Shown: positions 1 to 8,166 of the stretch, piece by piece
Layout of the letters: each line of letters begins with the position of its first letter
Position numbering within the stretch: the stretch's first letter is position 1
NCBI RefSeq assembly: GCF_005222915.1
Contig: NZ_STFX01000021.1
Location: 1-64,000 of the forward strand
Reading direction: 5' to 3'
Origin: Rhizobium sp. FKL33
Lineage (GTDB): Bacteria; Pseudomonadota; Alphaproteobacteria; Rhizobiales; Rhizobiaceae
Length of the DNA: 64,000 nt
The notes under the pieces: generated by a model
Seen by the model: only the letters and a program-made list of their open reading frames with translations
Told to the model about the DNA's origin: nothing
The model's database searches: none
Translations under genes and position numbers: made by a program

Positions 1-6
1 GGAAAA

Positions 7-83
7 TGGCGCGAGTGACGGGGCTCGAACCCGCGACCTCCGGCGTGACAGGCCGGCACTCTAACCGACTGAGCTACACCCGC
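7..83 (-). tRNA. tRNA-Asp (anticodon GTC)
   Basis: Read on the minus strand this is a complete cloverleaf of 77 nt. The acceptor arm GCGGGTG pairs with CACTCGC, the discriminator is G, and CCA is encoded. The anticodon stem CCGGC/GCCGG encloses a loop with GTC, and the T-arm carries GGTTCGAGCC. It decodes aspartate. It is transcribed toward the left edge of the window. Confidence 0.97.
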
Positions 84-242
84 GCTTTGTTCCGTTCGGC
101 GTGTTGTCCGCCGTTCGTGAGGCGGTGTCTAAGGCGAGGCGCGTCCAGTGTCAAGCAGCTTTTGTGACAAAATGACGGCAGGCGCCGGACCGCCTGAATC
201 TCCCGGCTCGGCCATTGTGGACGCCGGCCCGCCCTGCTTCGC

Positions 243-1391
243 TCAATCCTCCCGGAGGCGCGTTTTGACCGAATCCGTATCCGCGCCGAGTCGCGGTGCG
301 CCCTTGTCCAGCGCCAGTTCGGAGCGCGAAAAGCGGATCGGTGTCCGAATGCCCGGCGCGCCCTCGGGCTCGATCTTCATGCCGCGATGGATGAATTGCG
401 GATCGGAAAACACATCGGCGACACTGTTGATCGGGCCGGCCGGCACCCCCTCTTTTTCCAGGAGCGCCAGGAGATCGTCGCGGCGGAAGGTCAGCGTCCT
501 CTCCTCCATGATCCGGCTGAGCTCGAGGCGGTTGCCGACTCGCGCCGCATTGGTGGCGAAGCGGGAATCGCTCGCAAGCTCCGCCAGTCCCAGAATCGAC
601 GCGAGCCGTCCGAACTGGGAATCATTGCCGCAGGCGACGATCAGATGCCCATCCGCCACGGGAAATGTCTGATACGGCGCGATATTCGGATGCGCATTGC
701 CCATGCGGCGCGGCGAGACGCCGGAGGCCAGAAAATTCATCGCCTGATTCGCGAGCACGCCCGTCATGCAGTCGAACAGGGCCATATCGATATGCTGGCC
801 CTCGCCCGTGCGCTGCCGTTCGATCAGGGCGGCCTGGATCGCCACCACCGAATAAAGACCGGTGAAGATATCGGCGAAAGCGACGCCGATCTTCTGCGGC
901 TCTCCATCCGGCGCGCCGGTCAGATCCATGATGCCGCCCATGCCCTGGATCATGAAGTCATAGCCGGCCCGCGGCGCGTAAGGACCGTCCTGCCCGAATC
1001 CGGTGATCGAACAATAGATCAGCTTCGGATTGATCGCTTTGAGGCTTTCGTAATCCAGACCATATTTCTTGAGGCCGCCGAGCTTGAAATTCTCGATCAG
1101 CACATCGGCGCGCCTGGCGAGCGCGATGACGAAATCGCGGCCCTCTTCGGTGGTGAAATCCGCCGTCACCGATTGCTTGCCCCGGTTGGCGGCGTGGAAA
1201 TAGGCCGCCGCCTTCTCGCCGTCCTTTTCGATATAGGGCGGGCCCCAGCGTCGTGTATCGTCGCCTTCGGGGCTTTCCACCTTCACCACCTCGGCGCCGA
1301 GATCGGCGAGCGTCTGGCCGCACCAGGGGCCGGCGAGGATTCGGGCGAGTTCGAGCACCTTCACGCCGTGAAGCGGGCTGTTAGCGGTCAT
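243..1391 (-). CDS. CaiB/BaiF family (class III) CoA-transferase
   Basis: Predicted cytosolic enzyme that moves CoA between a CoA-thioester and a free carboxylic acid. About 382 residues, normal for the family. The N-terminus has the family opening LHGVKVLELARILAGPWCGQ followed by ADLGAEVVKVE. The Asp of FDCMTG, in the segment after GEGQHIDMALFD, fits the catalytic aspartate of formyl-CoA transferase-like enzymes. I chose the ATG at 1391 because AGGA lies 7 nt upstream. In-frame ATGs at 1424 and 1427 and a GTG at 1433 would add up to 14 residues but lack a ribosome binding site. The gene stands alone between tRNA-Asp and a divergent DUF1045 gene, so the acyl substrate cannot be deduced. Confidence 0.9.
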   Translation of the reverse strand: MTANSPLHGVKVLELARILAGPWCGQTLADLGAEVVKVESPEGDDTRRWGPPYIEKDGEKAAAYFHAANRGKQSVTADFTTEEGRDFVIALARRADVLIENFKLGGLKKYGLDYESLKAINPKLIYCSITGFGQDGPYAPRAGYDFMIQGMGGIMDLTGAPDGEPQKIGVAFADIFTGLYSVVAIQAALIERQRTGEGQHIDMALFDCMTGVLANQAMNFLASGVSPRRMGNAHPNIAPYQTFPVADGHLIVACGNDSQFGRLASILGLAELASDSRFATNAARVGNRLELSRIMEERTLTFRRDDLLALLEKEGVPAGPINSVADVFSDPQFIHRGMKIEPEGAPGIRTPIRFSRSELALDKGAPRLGADTDSVKTRLRED

Positions 1392-1563
1392 GCGAGCATC
1401 CTGTCTGTCATTTTCTTGCGCCATCATCGTCACAGGCGCGCCCGCTTGCCACTGATTCTTTCTCAGCAGGCCATCAGCTTTTTCAATAGCGGCGTCACGC
1501 TTGTGTCATGACCCGGATCTAGGGCAGGTTTCCCGCCCGCGTCCCAGAATAAGGAATTGAGCC

Positions 1564-2250
1564 ATGCGTTACGCCATCTATTTCGCCCCCGCGCTGGACC
1601 ATGAGCTGACCCGGCTGGCCAATGCCTGGCTCGGCCGTGACGCGGCCACCGGCGAGGACCTGCCGCAGGTCGCCGTGGATGGGCTCGACGCCGAGGATTT
1701 TGCCGCTCTGACAGCAGATCCCCGCCGCTACGGCTTTCACGCCACGCTGAAAGCGCCGTTCGAACTCAAGAATGGGACCGCCGAGTATCATCTGATCGAC
1801 GCTTTCGAAACTTTCGTCTCGGAACGACAGGCCTTCACCCTGCCCCGCATCACGCTCGGCCAACTCGGCCCCTTCTTCGCGCTGATTCCGGCCGAAACGT
1901 CTGAACCGCTCGATTCCCTCGCCGCCGATTGCGTCCGCGCTTTCGAGCCGTTCCGCGCGCCCTTGAGCGAAGCCGACATTCTCCGCCGCAAGCCGGAAAA
2001 ACTCAGCCCCAGCGAGCGCCATCATCTGCAGACCTGGGGCTATCCTTATGTCTTCGAGGATTTCCGCTTCCACATGACGCTCACCGGCCCGACGCTTGAG
2101 ACCCAACGCGACGCGCTGCAGGCCGCAATCGGCTCCCATTTCGCCGAAATCCTCGACCGTCCGCTGGCCATCGATCACCTGGCTCTGTTTGTGGAAACCG
2201 AACGCGGCGGGCCCTTCACCGTGCTCCGCATCGCGCCGCTCCCACGCTAA
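1564..2250 (+). CDS. DUF1045 family protein, 2H-phosphoesterase-like
   Basis: A 228-residue protein of the DUF1045 family, often annotated as a phosphonate metabolism protein because homologues sit in phn operons. It carries two HxT motifs, FHATLKAP near residue 61 and FHMTLTGP near residue 170. Paired HxT/S motifs mark the 2H phosphoesterase (LigT-like) fold, so a cyclic phosphodiesterase or similar activity is plausible. No phosphonate genes are nearby, so the phosphonate link is not supported here. The ATG at 1564 follows an AAGGAATTGAGCC ribosome binding site. Confidence 0.85.
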   Translation: MRYAIYFAPALDHELTRLANAWLGRDAATGEDLPQVAVDGLDAEDFAALTADPRRYGFHATLKAPFELKNGTAEYHLIDAFETFVSERQAFTLPRITLGQLGPFFALIPAETSEPLDSLAADCVRAFEPFRAPLSEADILRRKPEKLSPSERHHLQTWGYPYVFEDFRFHMTLTGPTLETQRDALQAAIGSHFAEILDRPLAIDHLALFVETERGGPFTVLRIAPLPR

Positions 2251-2324
2251 GCCTCTGATCTCTTACGCAGATTATCACCAGATCCGGCAATTTCGCATTT
2301 TTGTGACAAAATCCGACCAAGGGG

Positions 2325-2353
2325 CTTGCGAAGCCAAAAGCCTCCGTCTATAA
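2325..2353 (+). promoter_or_regulatory. Promoter of first tRNA-Glu gene
   Basis: CTTGCG (2325-2330), a 17-nt spacer, then CTATAA (2348-2353). The tRNA begins 20 nt after the last base of the -10 element. The same boxes and spacing recur before the other two tRNA-Glu copies, which supports the call. Confidence 0.75.
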
Positions 2354-2372
2354 ACCGCCTCGCAAGCGCAGT

Positions 2373-2447
2373 GCGCCCTTCGTCTATCGGTTAGGACACC
2401 AGATTTTCATTCTGGGAAGAGGGGTTCGACTCCCCTAGGGCGTGCCA
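2373..2447 (+). tRNA. tRNA-Glu (anticodon TTC), copy 1 of 3
   Basis: 75-nt cloverleaf with encoded CCA. The anticodon stem CCAGA/TCTGG encloses a loop with TTC, and the T-arm is GGGGTTCGACTCCCC. It decodes glutamate GAA/GAG. Copies 2 and 3 are identical over the mature region. Confidence 0.97.
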
Positions 2448-2459
2448 CTTGCTCCTAAG

Positions 2460-2484
2460 AAAGCCGCCTTCGGGCGGTTTTTTT
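2460..2484 (+). terminator. Rho-independent terminator after tRNA-Glu copy 1
   Basis: GCCGCC and GGGCGG form a short stem around TTC(G), followed by seven T residues. It begins 13 nt after the tRNA. Confidence 0.85.
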
Positions 2485-2550
2485 GTGCCTTCCTACCAGC
2501 TCCGCCAAAATTGCGATCTACAGAGATCGACGTTGGCCGGTGCGCCAACC

Positions 2551-2615
2551 GCTTGCCAATCTCCCCCCTTGAGGGGGAGATGTCCGGCAGGACAGAGGGG
2601 GGGGTGGCTCCACCC
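2551..2615. repeat. Rhizobial-type intergenic repeat with palindromic core
   Basis: The stretch contains the inverted pair CTCCCCCTTG/AGGGGGAG followed by TGTCCGGCAGGACAGAGGGG. From memory this looks like a short non-coding repeat dispersed in many Hyphomicrobiales genomes. It lies between the first two tRNA-Glu units and is absent between the second and third. Only one copy is present in this window, so the repeat status rests on recognition. Confidence 0.55.
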
Positions 2616-2658
2616 TGAACATTCCCTCATTTTTCTTATCCACACCCGCAAAAAACCT

Positions 2659-2687
2659 CTTGCGTGAAATCCGTCCTCTGCCTATAA
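2659..2687 (+). promoter_or_regulatory. Promoter of second tRNA-Glu gene
   Basis: CTTGCG (2659-2664), 17-nt spacer, CTATAA (2682-2687), with the tRNA again 20 nt downstream. Same geometry as the first copy. Confidence 0.75.
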
Positions 2688-2706
2688 GCCCGCTCGCAAG
2701 CGATGC

Positions 2707-2781
2707 GCGCCCTTCGTCTATCGGTTAGGACACCAGATTTTCATTCTGGGAAGAGGGGTTCGACTCCCCTAGGGCGTGCCA
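2707..2781 (+). tRNA. tRNA-Glu (anticodon TTC), copy 2 of 3
   Basis: Identical in sequence and length to copy 1 over the mature tRNA, including the encoded CCA. Confidence 0.97.
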
Positions 2782-2793
2782 CTTGCTCTCTCG

Positions 2794-2819
2794 AAAGCCG
2801 CCCTCCGGGCGGTTTTTTC
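2794..2819 (+). terminator. Rho-independent terminator after tRNA-Glu copy 2
   Basis: AAAGCCGCCC, loop, GGGCGG and six T residues. Nearly the same as the terminator after copy 1, consistent with duplication of the whole unit. Confidence 0.85.
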
Positions 2820-2876
2820 GTTTCCGGCTCCCCCTCTCATCCCGTTGAAAAAAATCGCGAAAAGCCGAAAAAACCG

Positions 2877-2905
2877 CTTGCGGGAATCGTCGCCTCCCCC
2901 TAGAA
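2877..2905 (+). promoter_or_regulatory. Promoter of third tRNA-Glu gene
   Basis: CTTGCG (2877-2882), 17-nt spacer, CTAGAA (2900-2905), with the tRNA 20 nt downstream. The -10 differs by one base from the other two copies. Confidence 0.7.
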
Positions 2906-2924
2906 AGCCCTCACCGAAGCGCAC

Positions 2925-2999
2925 GCGCCCTTCGTCTATCGGTTAGGACACCAGATTTTCATTCTGGGAAGAGGGGTTCGACTCCCCTAGGGCGTGCCA
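2925..2999 (+). tRNA. tRNA-Glu (anticodon TTC), copy 3 of 3
   Basis: Identical to copies 1 and 2 over the mature tRNA, with encoded CCA. No clear hairpin terminator follows; the next gene is convergent and ends at 3019. Confidence 0.97.
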
Positions 3000-3018
3000 C
3001 TTTCCCTCTCGATGGACC

Positions 3019-3243
3019 TTACAGTTCCCTAGCCCTGAGGTGGATCACCCGGTCGGTTTCAACGCCGAACTCCCAGTTTCCCCAGACGATCTCCACATCG
3101 AATTGGCGTCCGCGACATTTGACGCTCAGGAGATCGCCGACCGCCGGCGCGGGCCCATGGAACAGATTCTCATCTGTCCGCAACTCCCGCTCCGTGACCA
3201 ATTCCCCAGTTTTGAGAATGATGCGTTTTACCCAATATGCCAT
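3019..3243 (-). CDS. Small hypothetical protein
   Basis: 74-residue soluble protein beginning MAYWVKRIILKTGELVTERE and ending in RAREL-TAA. I do not recognise a named family. The run of beta-prone segments (VKRIILKTG, DLLSVKCRGR, FDVEIVWGNW, TDRVIHLRA) suggests a small beta-barrel. It has no signal peptide or membrane helix. It lies directly downstream of recJ on the same strand and may be co-transcribed. Coding is supported by an ATG start, a compact reading frame and codon use like its neighbours. Confidence 0.65.
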   Translation of the reverse strand: MAYWVKRIILKTGELVTERELRTDENLFHGPAPAVGDLLSVKCRGRQFDVEIVWGNWEFGVETDRVIHLRAREL

Positions 3244-3274
3244 GGCAGGATGCTGCCGTCAGCAATCGCGCCCG

Positions 3275-5080
3275 TCAAGCCTTGGCCGCATCCAGGATCC
3301 GGACCTGTATCCGCCGCGTCCCCTGCCAGAAATCGCCCGACAGCGTGCCTGCAACATGTAAATTGTCGCCGCGCGAACCGGTCAGCAGGCGTCCGAGATC
3401 GGTATCGCCGGCCCGGAAGGCCATGGCGTCGAGGCGACCGCCATCCAGCCCCTCCAGCGTCACCTTGATATGGTTGGTTCCGACGAATCGGCTGTCCTTC
3501 ACCCTGTGCATCGGCAATGCGAAAATCGGCTGCGAATGGCCCGAGCCATAGGGCCCCGCCGCCTCCAGCTGGTCGACGAGATCGAAGGTGGCGCCGCTCG
3601 CCCCCAGCGCGCCGTCGATCTTCAGCACGCGATTGGCGGTCAGCGTCGACACGGTGTCCCGCGCCGCCTCCTCGAAGAAGGCGCGAAGCGCGCCCAAACG
3701 CGATCGCTCCACCGTCAGCCCCGCCGCCATGGCGTGGCCGCCGCCCTTGACGAGCAGGCCCTGATCGACGGCGGCGCGCACCATCTTGCCCATGTCGAAA
3801 CCATTGATCGAGCGGCCCGAGCCAGTGCCTTTGCCCGAGGGATCGAGCGCGATGGCGAAAGCCGGGCGATTGAACTTCTCCTTCAGCCGCGCCGCGATCA
3901 GCCCGACGATGCCCGGATGCCAGTTCTCGCGCGCGGTGACGATGACAGGCGTCCCCTCGCCCGTGCCATAGTCGGCCATCGCCTCGGCTTCCGCTTCGGC
4001 CAGCATCGCCTGCTCCATCGCCTGGCGTTCACGGTTGAGTTCATCGAGCTTGGCGGCGATCTCGGCGGCGTGGCCGGCGTCTTCCAGCGTCAACAGCCGC
4101 GAACCCAGCGCCGCATCGCCGATTCGCCCGCCGGCATTGATTCGCGGCCCGATCAGGAAGCCGAGGTGATAGGGAGTGACCGGCCCGCCGACGCCCGCTT
4201 TGGCGAACAGCGCCGCAAGCCCCGGATTCTGCTGATGCCGGGCGGCGATCAGACCTTTCACCACATAGGCGCGATTGAGCCCCTTGAGCGGCACCACGTC
4301 GCACACGGTGGCGAGCGCCACGAGATCGAGGAGCGCCAGTAGATCGAGGCTCGCGGCGCGGGGATCGCCGCGCTCTCGCATCAGCCGGTGCAGCGCCGCC
4401 ATCACGAGAAAGACAACGCCCGCCGCGCAGAGATGGCCCTGCCCCGACAGATCGTCCTCGCGATTGGGATTGACCAGCGCATGGCAGTCCGGCAGCGCAT
4501 GCCCCACCTGGTGATGGTCGATCACCACCACGTCGATGCCGCGCTCATGCGCGACTTTCAGCGCCTCGATGCTGGTGGAACCGCAATCGACGGTGACGAT
4601 GAGCTTTGCGCCATCGTCGATCAGCTTGCCGATCGCGCCGGGATTGGGGCCATAGCCTTCGAAAATCCGGTCGGGAATATAGATCGTCGCGTCAATGCCG
4701 AAGTGGAACAGCACGCGATGCAGCAGCGCCGCCGAGGCCGCGCCGTCGACATCGTAATCGCCGAAGATGGCGACATGTTCGCGCCGCTCGATGGCGCGGG
4801 CGATGCGCTCGGCCGCCGGCCGGCAATCGGTCAATGTGAAGGGATCGGGCATCAGCGAGCGGATGGTCGGCTGCAGAAAGGCCGGCGCATCGTCGACCCC
4901 GACGCCGCGCCCGGCCAGCACCCGGCAGATCAGTTCGGGAATGCCATGCTGCTGGCTCATCGCCAGCGCGCGGTTGAGCCCGGCCTGATCGAGCCGTGAG
5001 ACCCAGCGCTGACCGCTCACGGAGCGCTCGACGCCGAGAAAAGCGCGGTCGACGGGATCTACGGGCTCGAACATCGTCAC
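3275..5080 (-). CDS. recJ: Single-stranded-DNA-specific exonuclease RecJ
   Basis: 5'-3' single-stranded DNA exonuclease of recombination and mismatch repair, 601 residues. The DHH phosphoesterase core is visible: FGDYDVDGAASAALL near residue 108, VTVDCGSTS and the signature VVVIDHHQ near residue 185. The DHHA1 domain follows, with GPRINAGGRIGDA and later SGRSINGFDMGKM. The reading frame opens GTG-ACG-ATG. The GTG at 5080 lies 5 nt after AAGGGA, whereas the ATG at 5074 is 11 nt away, so I favour the GTG. A stable hairpin covers this ribosome binding site. It is the last gene of an aminotransferase-hom-recJ series. Confidence 0.95.
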   Translation of the reverse strand: MTMFEPVDPVDRAFLGVERSVSGQRWVSRLDQAGLNRALAMSQQHGIPELICRVLAGRGVGVDDAPAFLQPTIRSLMPDPFTLTDCRPAAERIARAIERREHVAIFGDYDVDGAASAALLHRVLFHFGIDATIYIPDRIFEGYGPNPGAIGKLIDDGAKLIVTVDCGSTSIEALKVAHERGIDVVVIDHHQVGHALPDCHALVNPNREDDLSGQGHLCAAGVVFLVMAALHRLMRERGDPRAASLDLLALLDLVALATVCDVVPLKGLNRAYVVKGLIAARHQQNPGLAALFAKAGVGGPVTPYHLGFLIGPRINAGGRIGDAALGSRLLTLEDAGHAAEIAAKLDELNRERQAMEQAMLAEAEAEAMADYGTGEGTPVIVTARENWHPGIVGLIAARLKEKFNRPAFAIALDPSGKGTGSGRSINGFDMGKMVRAAVDQGLLVKGGGHAMAAGLTVERSRLGALRAFFEEAARDTVSTLTANRVLKIDGALGASGATFDLVDQLEAAGPYGSGHSQPIFALPMHRVKDSRFVGTNHIKVTLEGLDGGRLDAMAFRAGDTDLGRLLTGSRGDNLHVAGTLSGDFWQGTRRIQVRILDAAKA

Positions 5081-5085
5081 ATCAT

Positions 5086-5118
5086 TCCCTTGCGCGTCAC
5101 ACGGGGCGGCGCAAGGGA
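5086..5118 (-). promoter_or_regulatory. Hairpin covering the recJ ribosome binding site
   Basis: TCCCTTGCGC (5086-5095) and GCGCAAGGGA (5109-5118) form a perfect 10-bp stem with a 13-nt loop. On the mRNA strand the 3' arm contains AAGGGA, the recJ ribosome binding site. It has no T tail, so control of translation initiation or mRNA stabilisation between hom and recJ is more likely than termination. Confidence 0.5.
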
Positions 5119-5137
5119 TGTTGATGACATCCCGGCG

Positions 5138-6460
5138 TCACGCCGCCTTCGGCCGTTCGATGCGGATCACCTGCGGCTTGCCGATCAGATAGCCCTCGGT
5201 CTCGATCGTATCAACCGCCTTGCGCACGGAAGATTCGGTGGTGGCGTGGGTCACGAGGATGATCGTCTTGCGGTCGTCTCCGTCGCCGGCCTTTTGCGGC
5301 CGCTGCACGATCGATTCGAGCGAGATGGCGTTTTCCGCCATGCGGGTGGCGATGCTGGCGAACACGCCGGCGCGATCCTCCACCGTCAGTCGGATGAAAT
5401 AGCCGCCTTCATGGCTCTGCATTTCGCCGCGAACATAAGCGTCCAGCGAGGCCGCCGGCCGTCCGAGGCTGGGAACCAGCTGGGAGCCGGGCCGGCTCTT
5501 GGCGATGTCGGCGATATCGCCCATCACCGCGGATGCGGTGGCGTTGCCGCCGGCGCCGGGGCCGACCATCAGCAGTTCACCGAGAACGTCGGATTCGATC
5601 GCCACCGCATTGGTGACGCCGTCGACCTGGGCGATCACCGAATCCTGCGGCACCATGGTCGGATGCACGCGCTGCTCGATGCCGGAGGCCGTCTTCTGCG
5701 CCACGCCCAGCAGCTTGATCCGGTAGCCGAGATCACGCGCCGCCAGGATGTCCTCGAGCGAAATATTGGTGATGCCTTCGAGATAGATGTCATCTGCGGC
5801 GATCTTCGTGCCGAAGGCCAGCGTCGTCAGGATCGACAGCTTGTGCGCCGTGTCGTTGCCCTCGATGTCGAAAGCCGGATCGGCTTCGGCATAGCCGAGA
5901 CGCTGCGCTTCCTTGAGGCAGGCCTCGAACGACAGGCCCTCTTTCTCCATCCGGGTCAGGATGTAATTGCAGGTGCCGTTCATGATGCCATAGACGCGGC
6001 TCACCGTATTGCCGGTCAACGATTCCCTCAGCGCCTTGATCACCGGAATGCCGCCGGCCACCGCCGCCTCGAAATTCAGGATCACGCCCTTTTCTTCGGC
6101 CAGCGCTGCGAGTTCCACGCCATGCTTGGCGAGCAGCGCCTTGTTGGCGGTCACCACATGCAGACCGCGATTGAGCGCCGTCTTGACCGCCGCATATGCC
6201 GGATCGCCGGCGCCGCCCATCAATTCGACGAACACGTCGATATCGGCTTCGGCAGCCATGGTCACGGCATTGTCGAACCAGGTCGTCGCGGTGATGTCGA
6301 TGCCGCGATCGGCGCTGCGGTTGCGGGCCGATACTGCGGTCACGCGGATATCGCGGCCGCAGGCGACGGCCAGCATGTTGTGGCGCTCGCCGAGAATGCG
6401 GTAGAGGGAAGCGCCGACGGTTCCCAGTCCTGCAATGCCGATTTTCAGGGCATCAGCCAT
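5138..6460 (-). CDS. hom: Homoserine dehydrogenase
   Basis: NAD(P)-dependent reduction of aspartate semialdehyde to homoserine on the route to threonine and methionine. 440 residues. The N-terminal Rossmann fold has GIAGLGTVGASLY, and the catalytic region includes GIMNGTCNYILTRM and EADPAFDIEGNDTAHKLSIL. A C-terminal ACT domain (about residues 355-430, from GGYFIRLTVEDRAGVFASIA) fits threonine feedback control. The ATG follows AGGAATGATAGT. The aminotransferase gene lies 28 nt upstream and recJ 57 nt downstream. In the rhizobial genomes I recall, glpX usually sits between hom and recJ; it is missing here. Confidence 0.96.
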   Translation of the reverse strand: MADALKIGIAGLGTVGASLYRILGERHNMLAVACGRDIRVTAVSARNRSADRGIDITATTWFDNAVTMAAEADIDVFVELMGGAGDPAYAAVKTALNRGLHVVTANKALLAKHGVELAALAEEKGVILNFEAAVAGGIPVIKALRESLTGNTVSRVYGIMNGTCNYILTRMEKEGLSFEACLKEAQRLGYAEADPAFDIEGNDTAHKLSILTTLAFGTKIAADDIYLEGITNISLEDILAARDLGYRIKLLGVAQKTASGIEQRVHPTMVPQDSVIAQVDGVTNAVAIESDVLGELLMVGPGAGGNATASAVMGDIADIAKSRPGSQLVPSLGRPAASLDAYVRGEMQSHEGGYFIRLTVEDRAGVFASIATRMAENAISLESIVQRPQKAGDGDDRKTIILVTHATTESSVRKAVDTIETEGYLIGKPQVIRIERPKAA

Positions 6461-6488
6461 ACTATCATTCCTGTCTTGTCTTGATCAT

Positions 6489-7712
6489 TCAGCCGGCGGA
6501 TTTGAGCGCCACCACATTGTGCAGCGTCTCGTCGGCGGTGCCGAGGAACTTCTTGATGCTGCGGGCCGCCTGGCGGATGCGGTGTTCGTTTTCCACCAGC
6601 GCGAGGCGAACATAGTCGTCGCCATGCTCGCCGAAGCCCACGCCGGGAGCCACGGCCACATCGGCCTTCTCGATCAGCAGCTTGGCGAATTCCAGGCTGC
6701 CGAGATGACGGAACTTTTCCGGCACCGGCGCCCAGGCGAACATCGACGCAGCGGGTGGCGGGATCTCCCAGCCGGCGCGGCCGAAGCTTTCCACCATCAC
6801 GTCGCGACGGCGCTTATAGGTCTGGCGCACCTCGTCGATATGCTGGTCGAGATCGGGATCGTTGAGCGCCGCAGTCGCGGCCACCTGGATCGGCGTAAAC
6901 GCGCCGTAATCGAGATAGGACTTCACCCGCGTCAGCGCCGAAATCAGCCGGTCGTTGCCGACCGCAAAGCCCATGCGCCAGCCGGCCATGGAGAAGGTCT
7001 TGGACATCGAGGTGAATTCGACCGCGACATCCATCGCGCCCGGCACCTGCAGCACCGAAGGCGTCGGCTTGCCGTCGAAATAGATTTCCGAATAAGCGAG
7101 GTCGGACAGCACATAGACGCCGTGCTTCTTGGCGAAAGCCACCACGTCCTTGTAGAAATCCAGCTCCACCACCGTCGCCGTCGGGTTGGACGGATAGCAG
7201 AGAATCATCGCGATCGGCTTGGGGATCGAATGCGCCACCGCGCGTTCCAGCGCCCGGAAGAATTCCTCGTTCGGCTCGACCGGAATAGAGCGGATCACGC
7301 CGCCCACCATCAGGAAGCCGAAGGCGTGGATCGGATAGGACGGATTGGGGCACAGCACCACGTCGCCGGGCGCCGTGATCGCCTGCGCCATATTGGCGAA
7401 GCCTTCCTTGGAGCCGAGCGTGGCCACGACCTGCGTGTCGGGATTGAGCTTCACGCCGAAGCGGCGCTCATAATAATTGGCCTGGGCGCGACGCAGACCG
7501 GGAATGCCCTTGGACGAGGAATAGCCATGCGTATCAGGCCGCTGCACGGTCTCGATCAGCTTGTCGACGATGAATTTGTTGGTCGGAAGATCCGGGTTGC
7601 CCATGCCGAGATCGACAATGTCGGCGCCGCCGGCTCGGGCCGCCGCCTTGAGGCGATTGACCTGTTCGAACACGTAGGGCGGAAGGCGCCGGACCTTGTG
7701 AAACTCTTCCAT
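6489..7712 (-). CDS. PLP-dependent aminotransferase, AlaC/LL-DAP aminotransferase-like
   Basis: Class I/II aminotransferase of 407 residues. Visible family features are DLGMGNPD near the N-terminus, NPSYPIHAFGF, SNPTATVVE, the SDLAYSEIYFD strand with its PLP-binding Asp and Tyr, and the Schiff-base lysine in SMSKTFSMAGWRMGF. Close relatives are annotated as alanine transaminase AlaC, LL-diaminopimelate aminotransferase or aspartate aminotransferase. The position just upstream of hom suggests a role in the aspartate/methionine/threonine family, but substrate cannot be fixed from sequence. Confidence 0.9.
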   Translation of the reverse strand: MEEFHKVRRLPPYVFEQVNRLKAAARAGGADIVDLGMGNPDLPTNKFIVDKLIETVQRPDTHGYSSSKGIPGLRRAQANYYERRFGVKLNPDTQVVATLGSKEGFANMAQAITAPGDVVLCPNPSYPIHAFGFLMVGGVIRSIPVEPNEEFFRALERAVAHSIPKPIAMILCYPSNPTATVVELDFYKDVVAFAKKHGVYVLSDLAYSEIYFDGKPTPSVLQVPGAMDVAVEFTSMSKTFSMAGWRMGFAVGNDRLISALTRVKSYLDYGAFTPIQVAATAALNDPDLDQHIDEVRQTYKRRRDVMVESFGRAGWEIPPPAASMFAWAPVPEKFRHLGSLEFAKLLIEKADVAVAPGVGFGEHGDDYVRLALVENEHRIRQAARSIKKFLGTADETLHNVVALKSAG

Positions 7713-7851
7713 GGTTGTCCTCTTGTCGAAAATGCGGCCACGTCATGCCGCAAATCACGCTTTGCGACCAAATGCCGAGAAAGGCAAGGGCAAAAAGCCC
7801 GGTCGGGCGCGTAGAAAATCCGCCTCGGCGCATCAGCCCGGTCAGGCGGCG

Positions 7852-8166
7852 TCAGTTGGTCGCCGTGGTTTTGCCCAAAGCCCGCAATTCCTCGACGCGG
7901 CGGAGATATTCGGCCTCGCTGATCGCGCCGGCGCGACGCTGGCCGGCCAGCGCCGTCAGCTGCGTTTCCATCGTCTTGGCGTCCTCGTCGGTCATCTGCT
8001 CCATGGCGGAGTTGAGCGGACGCGAGAAATCAGGATAGGGGCCGGGCTCGACGGGAATCGCGCGCGCTTCCTCGCTGACCTTGGAGGCGCAACCCGAACC
8101 GGCCGCCGTCAGCACCGTCAGGGCCAAAGCCGCCAGCGTCTTCAAGCCGCCATTCACCATTCGCAT
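7852..8166 (-). CDS. Small putative lipoprotein
   Basis: The open frame extends to 8277, but the likely start is the ATG at 8166, preceded by GGGGATGGCGGAT. This gives a 104-residue protein with a short lipoprotein signal, GGLKTLAALALTVLTAAGSG followed by Cys. ATGs at 8175 and 8181 are also possible. The mature part is polar. Its C-terminal segment (about LTALAGQRRAGAISEAEYLR) resembles a SHOCT-like helical motif. Likely a membrane-anchored envelope protein. It is divergent from phaC and no function can be inferred. Confidence 0.75.
   Translation of the reverse strand: MRMVNGGLKTLAALALTVLTAAGSGCASKVSEEARAIPVEPGPYPDFSRPLNSAMEQMTDEDAKTMETQLTALAGQRRAGAISEAEYLRRVEELRALGKTTATN

Noticed and set aside
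387-1511. 374-residue plus-strand open frame antisense to the CoA-transferase
   Set aside because: It mirrors a clearly conserved gene; the translation is rich in Arg/His/Gly/Ala with no recognisable family, typical of antisense frames in high-GC DNA.
2449-2903. Short open frames of 66-72 residues across the tRNA-Glu units
   Set aside because: They read through tRNAs, terminators and promoters and are not coding.
5090-6484. 464-residue plus-strand open frame opposite hom
   Set aside because: Antisense shadow of hom; low-complexity Arg/His/Gly composition and no motif.
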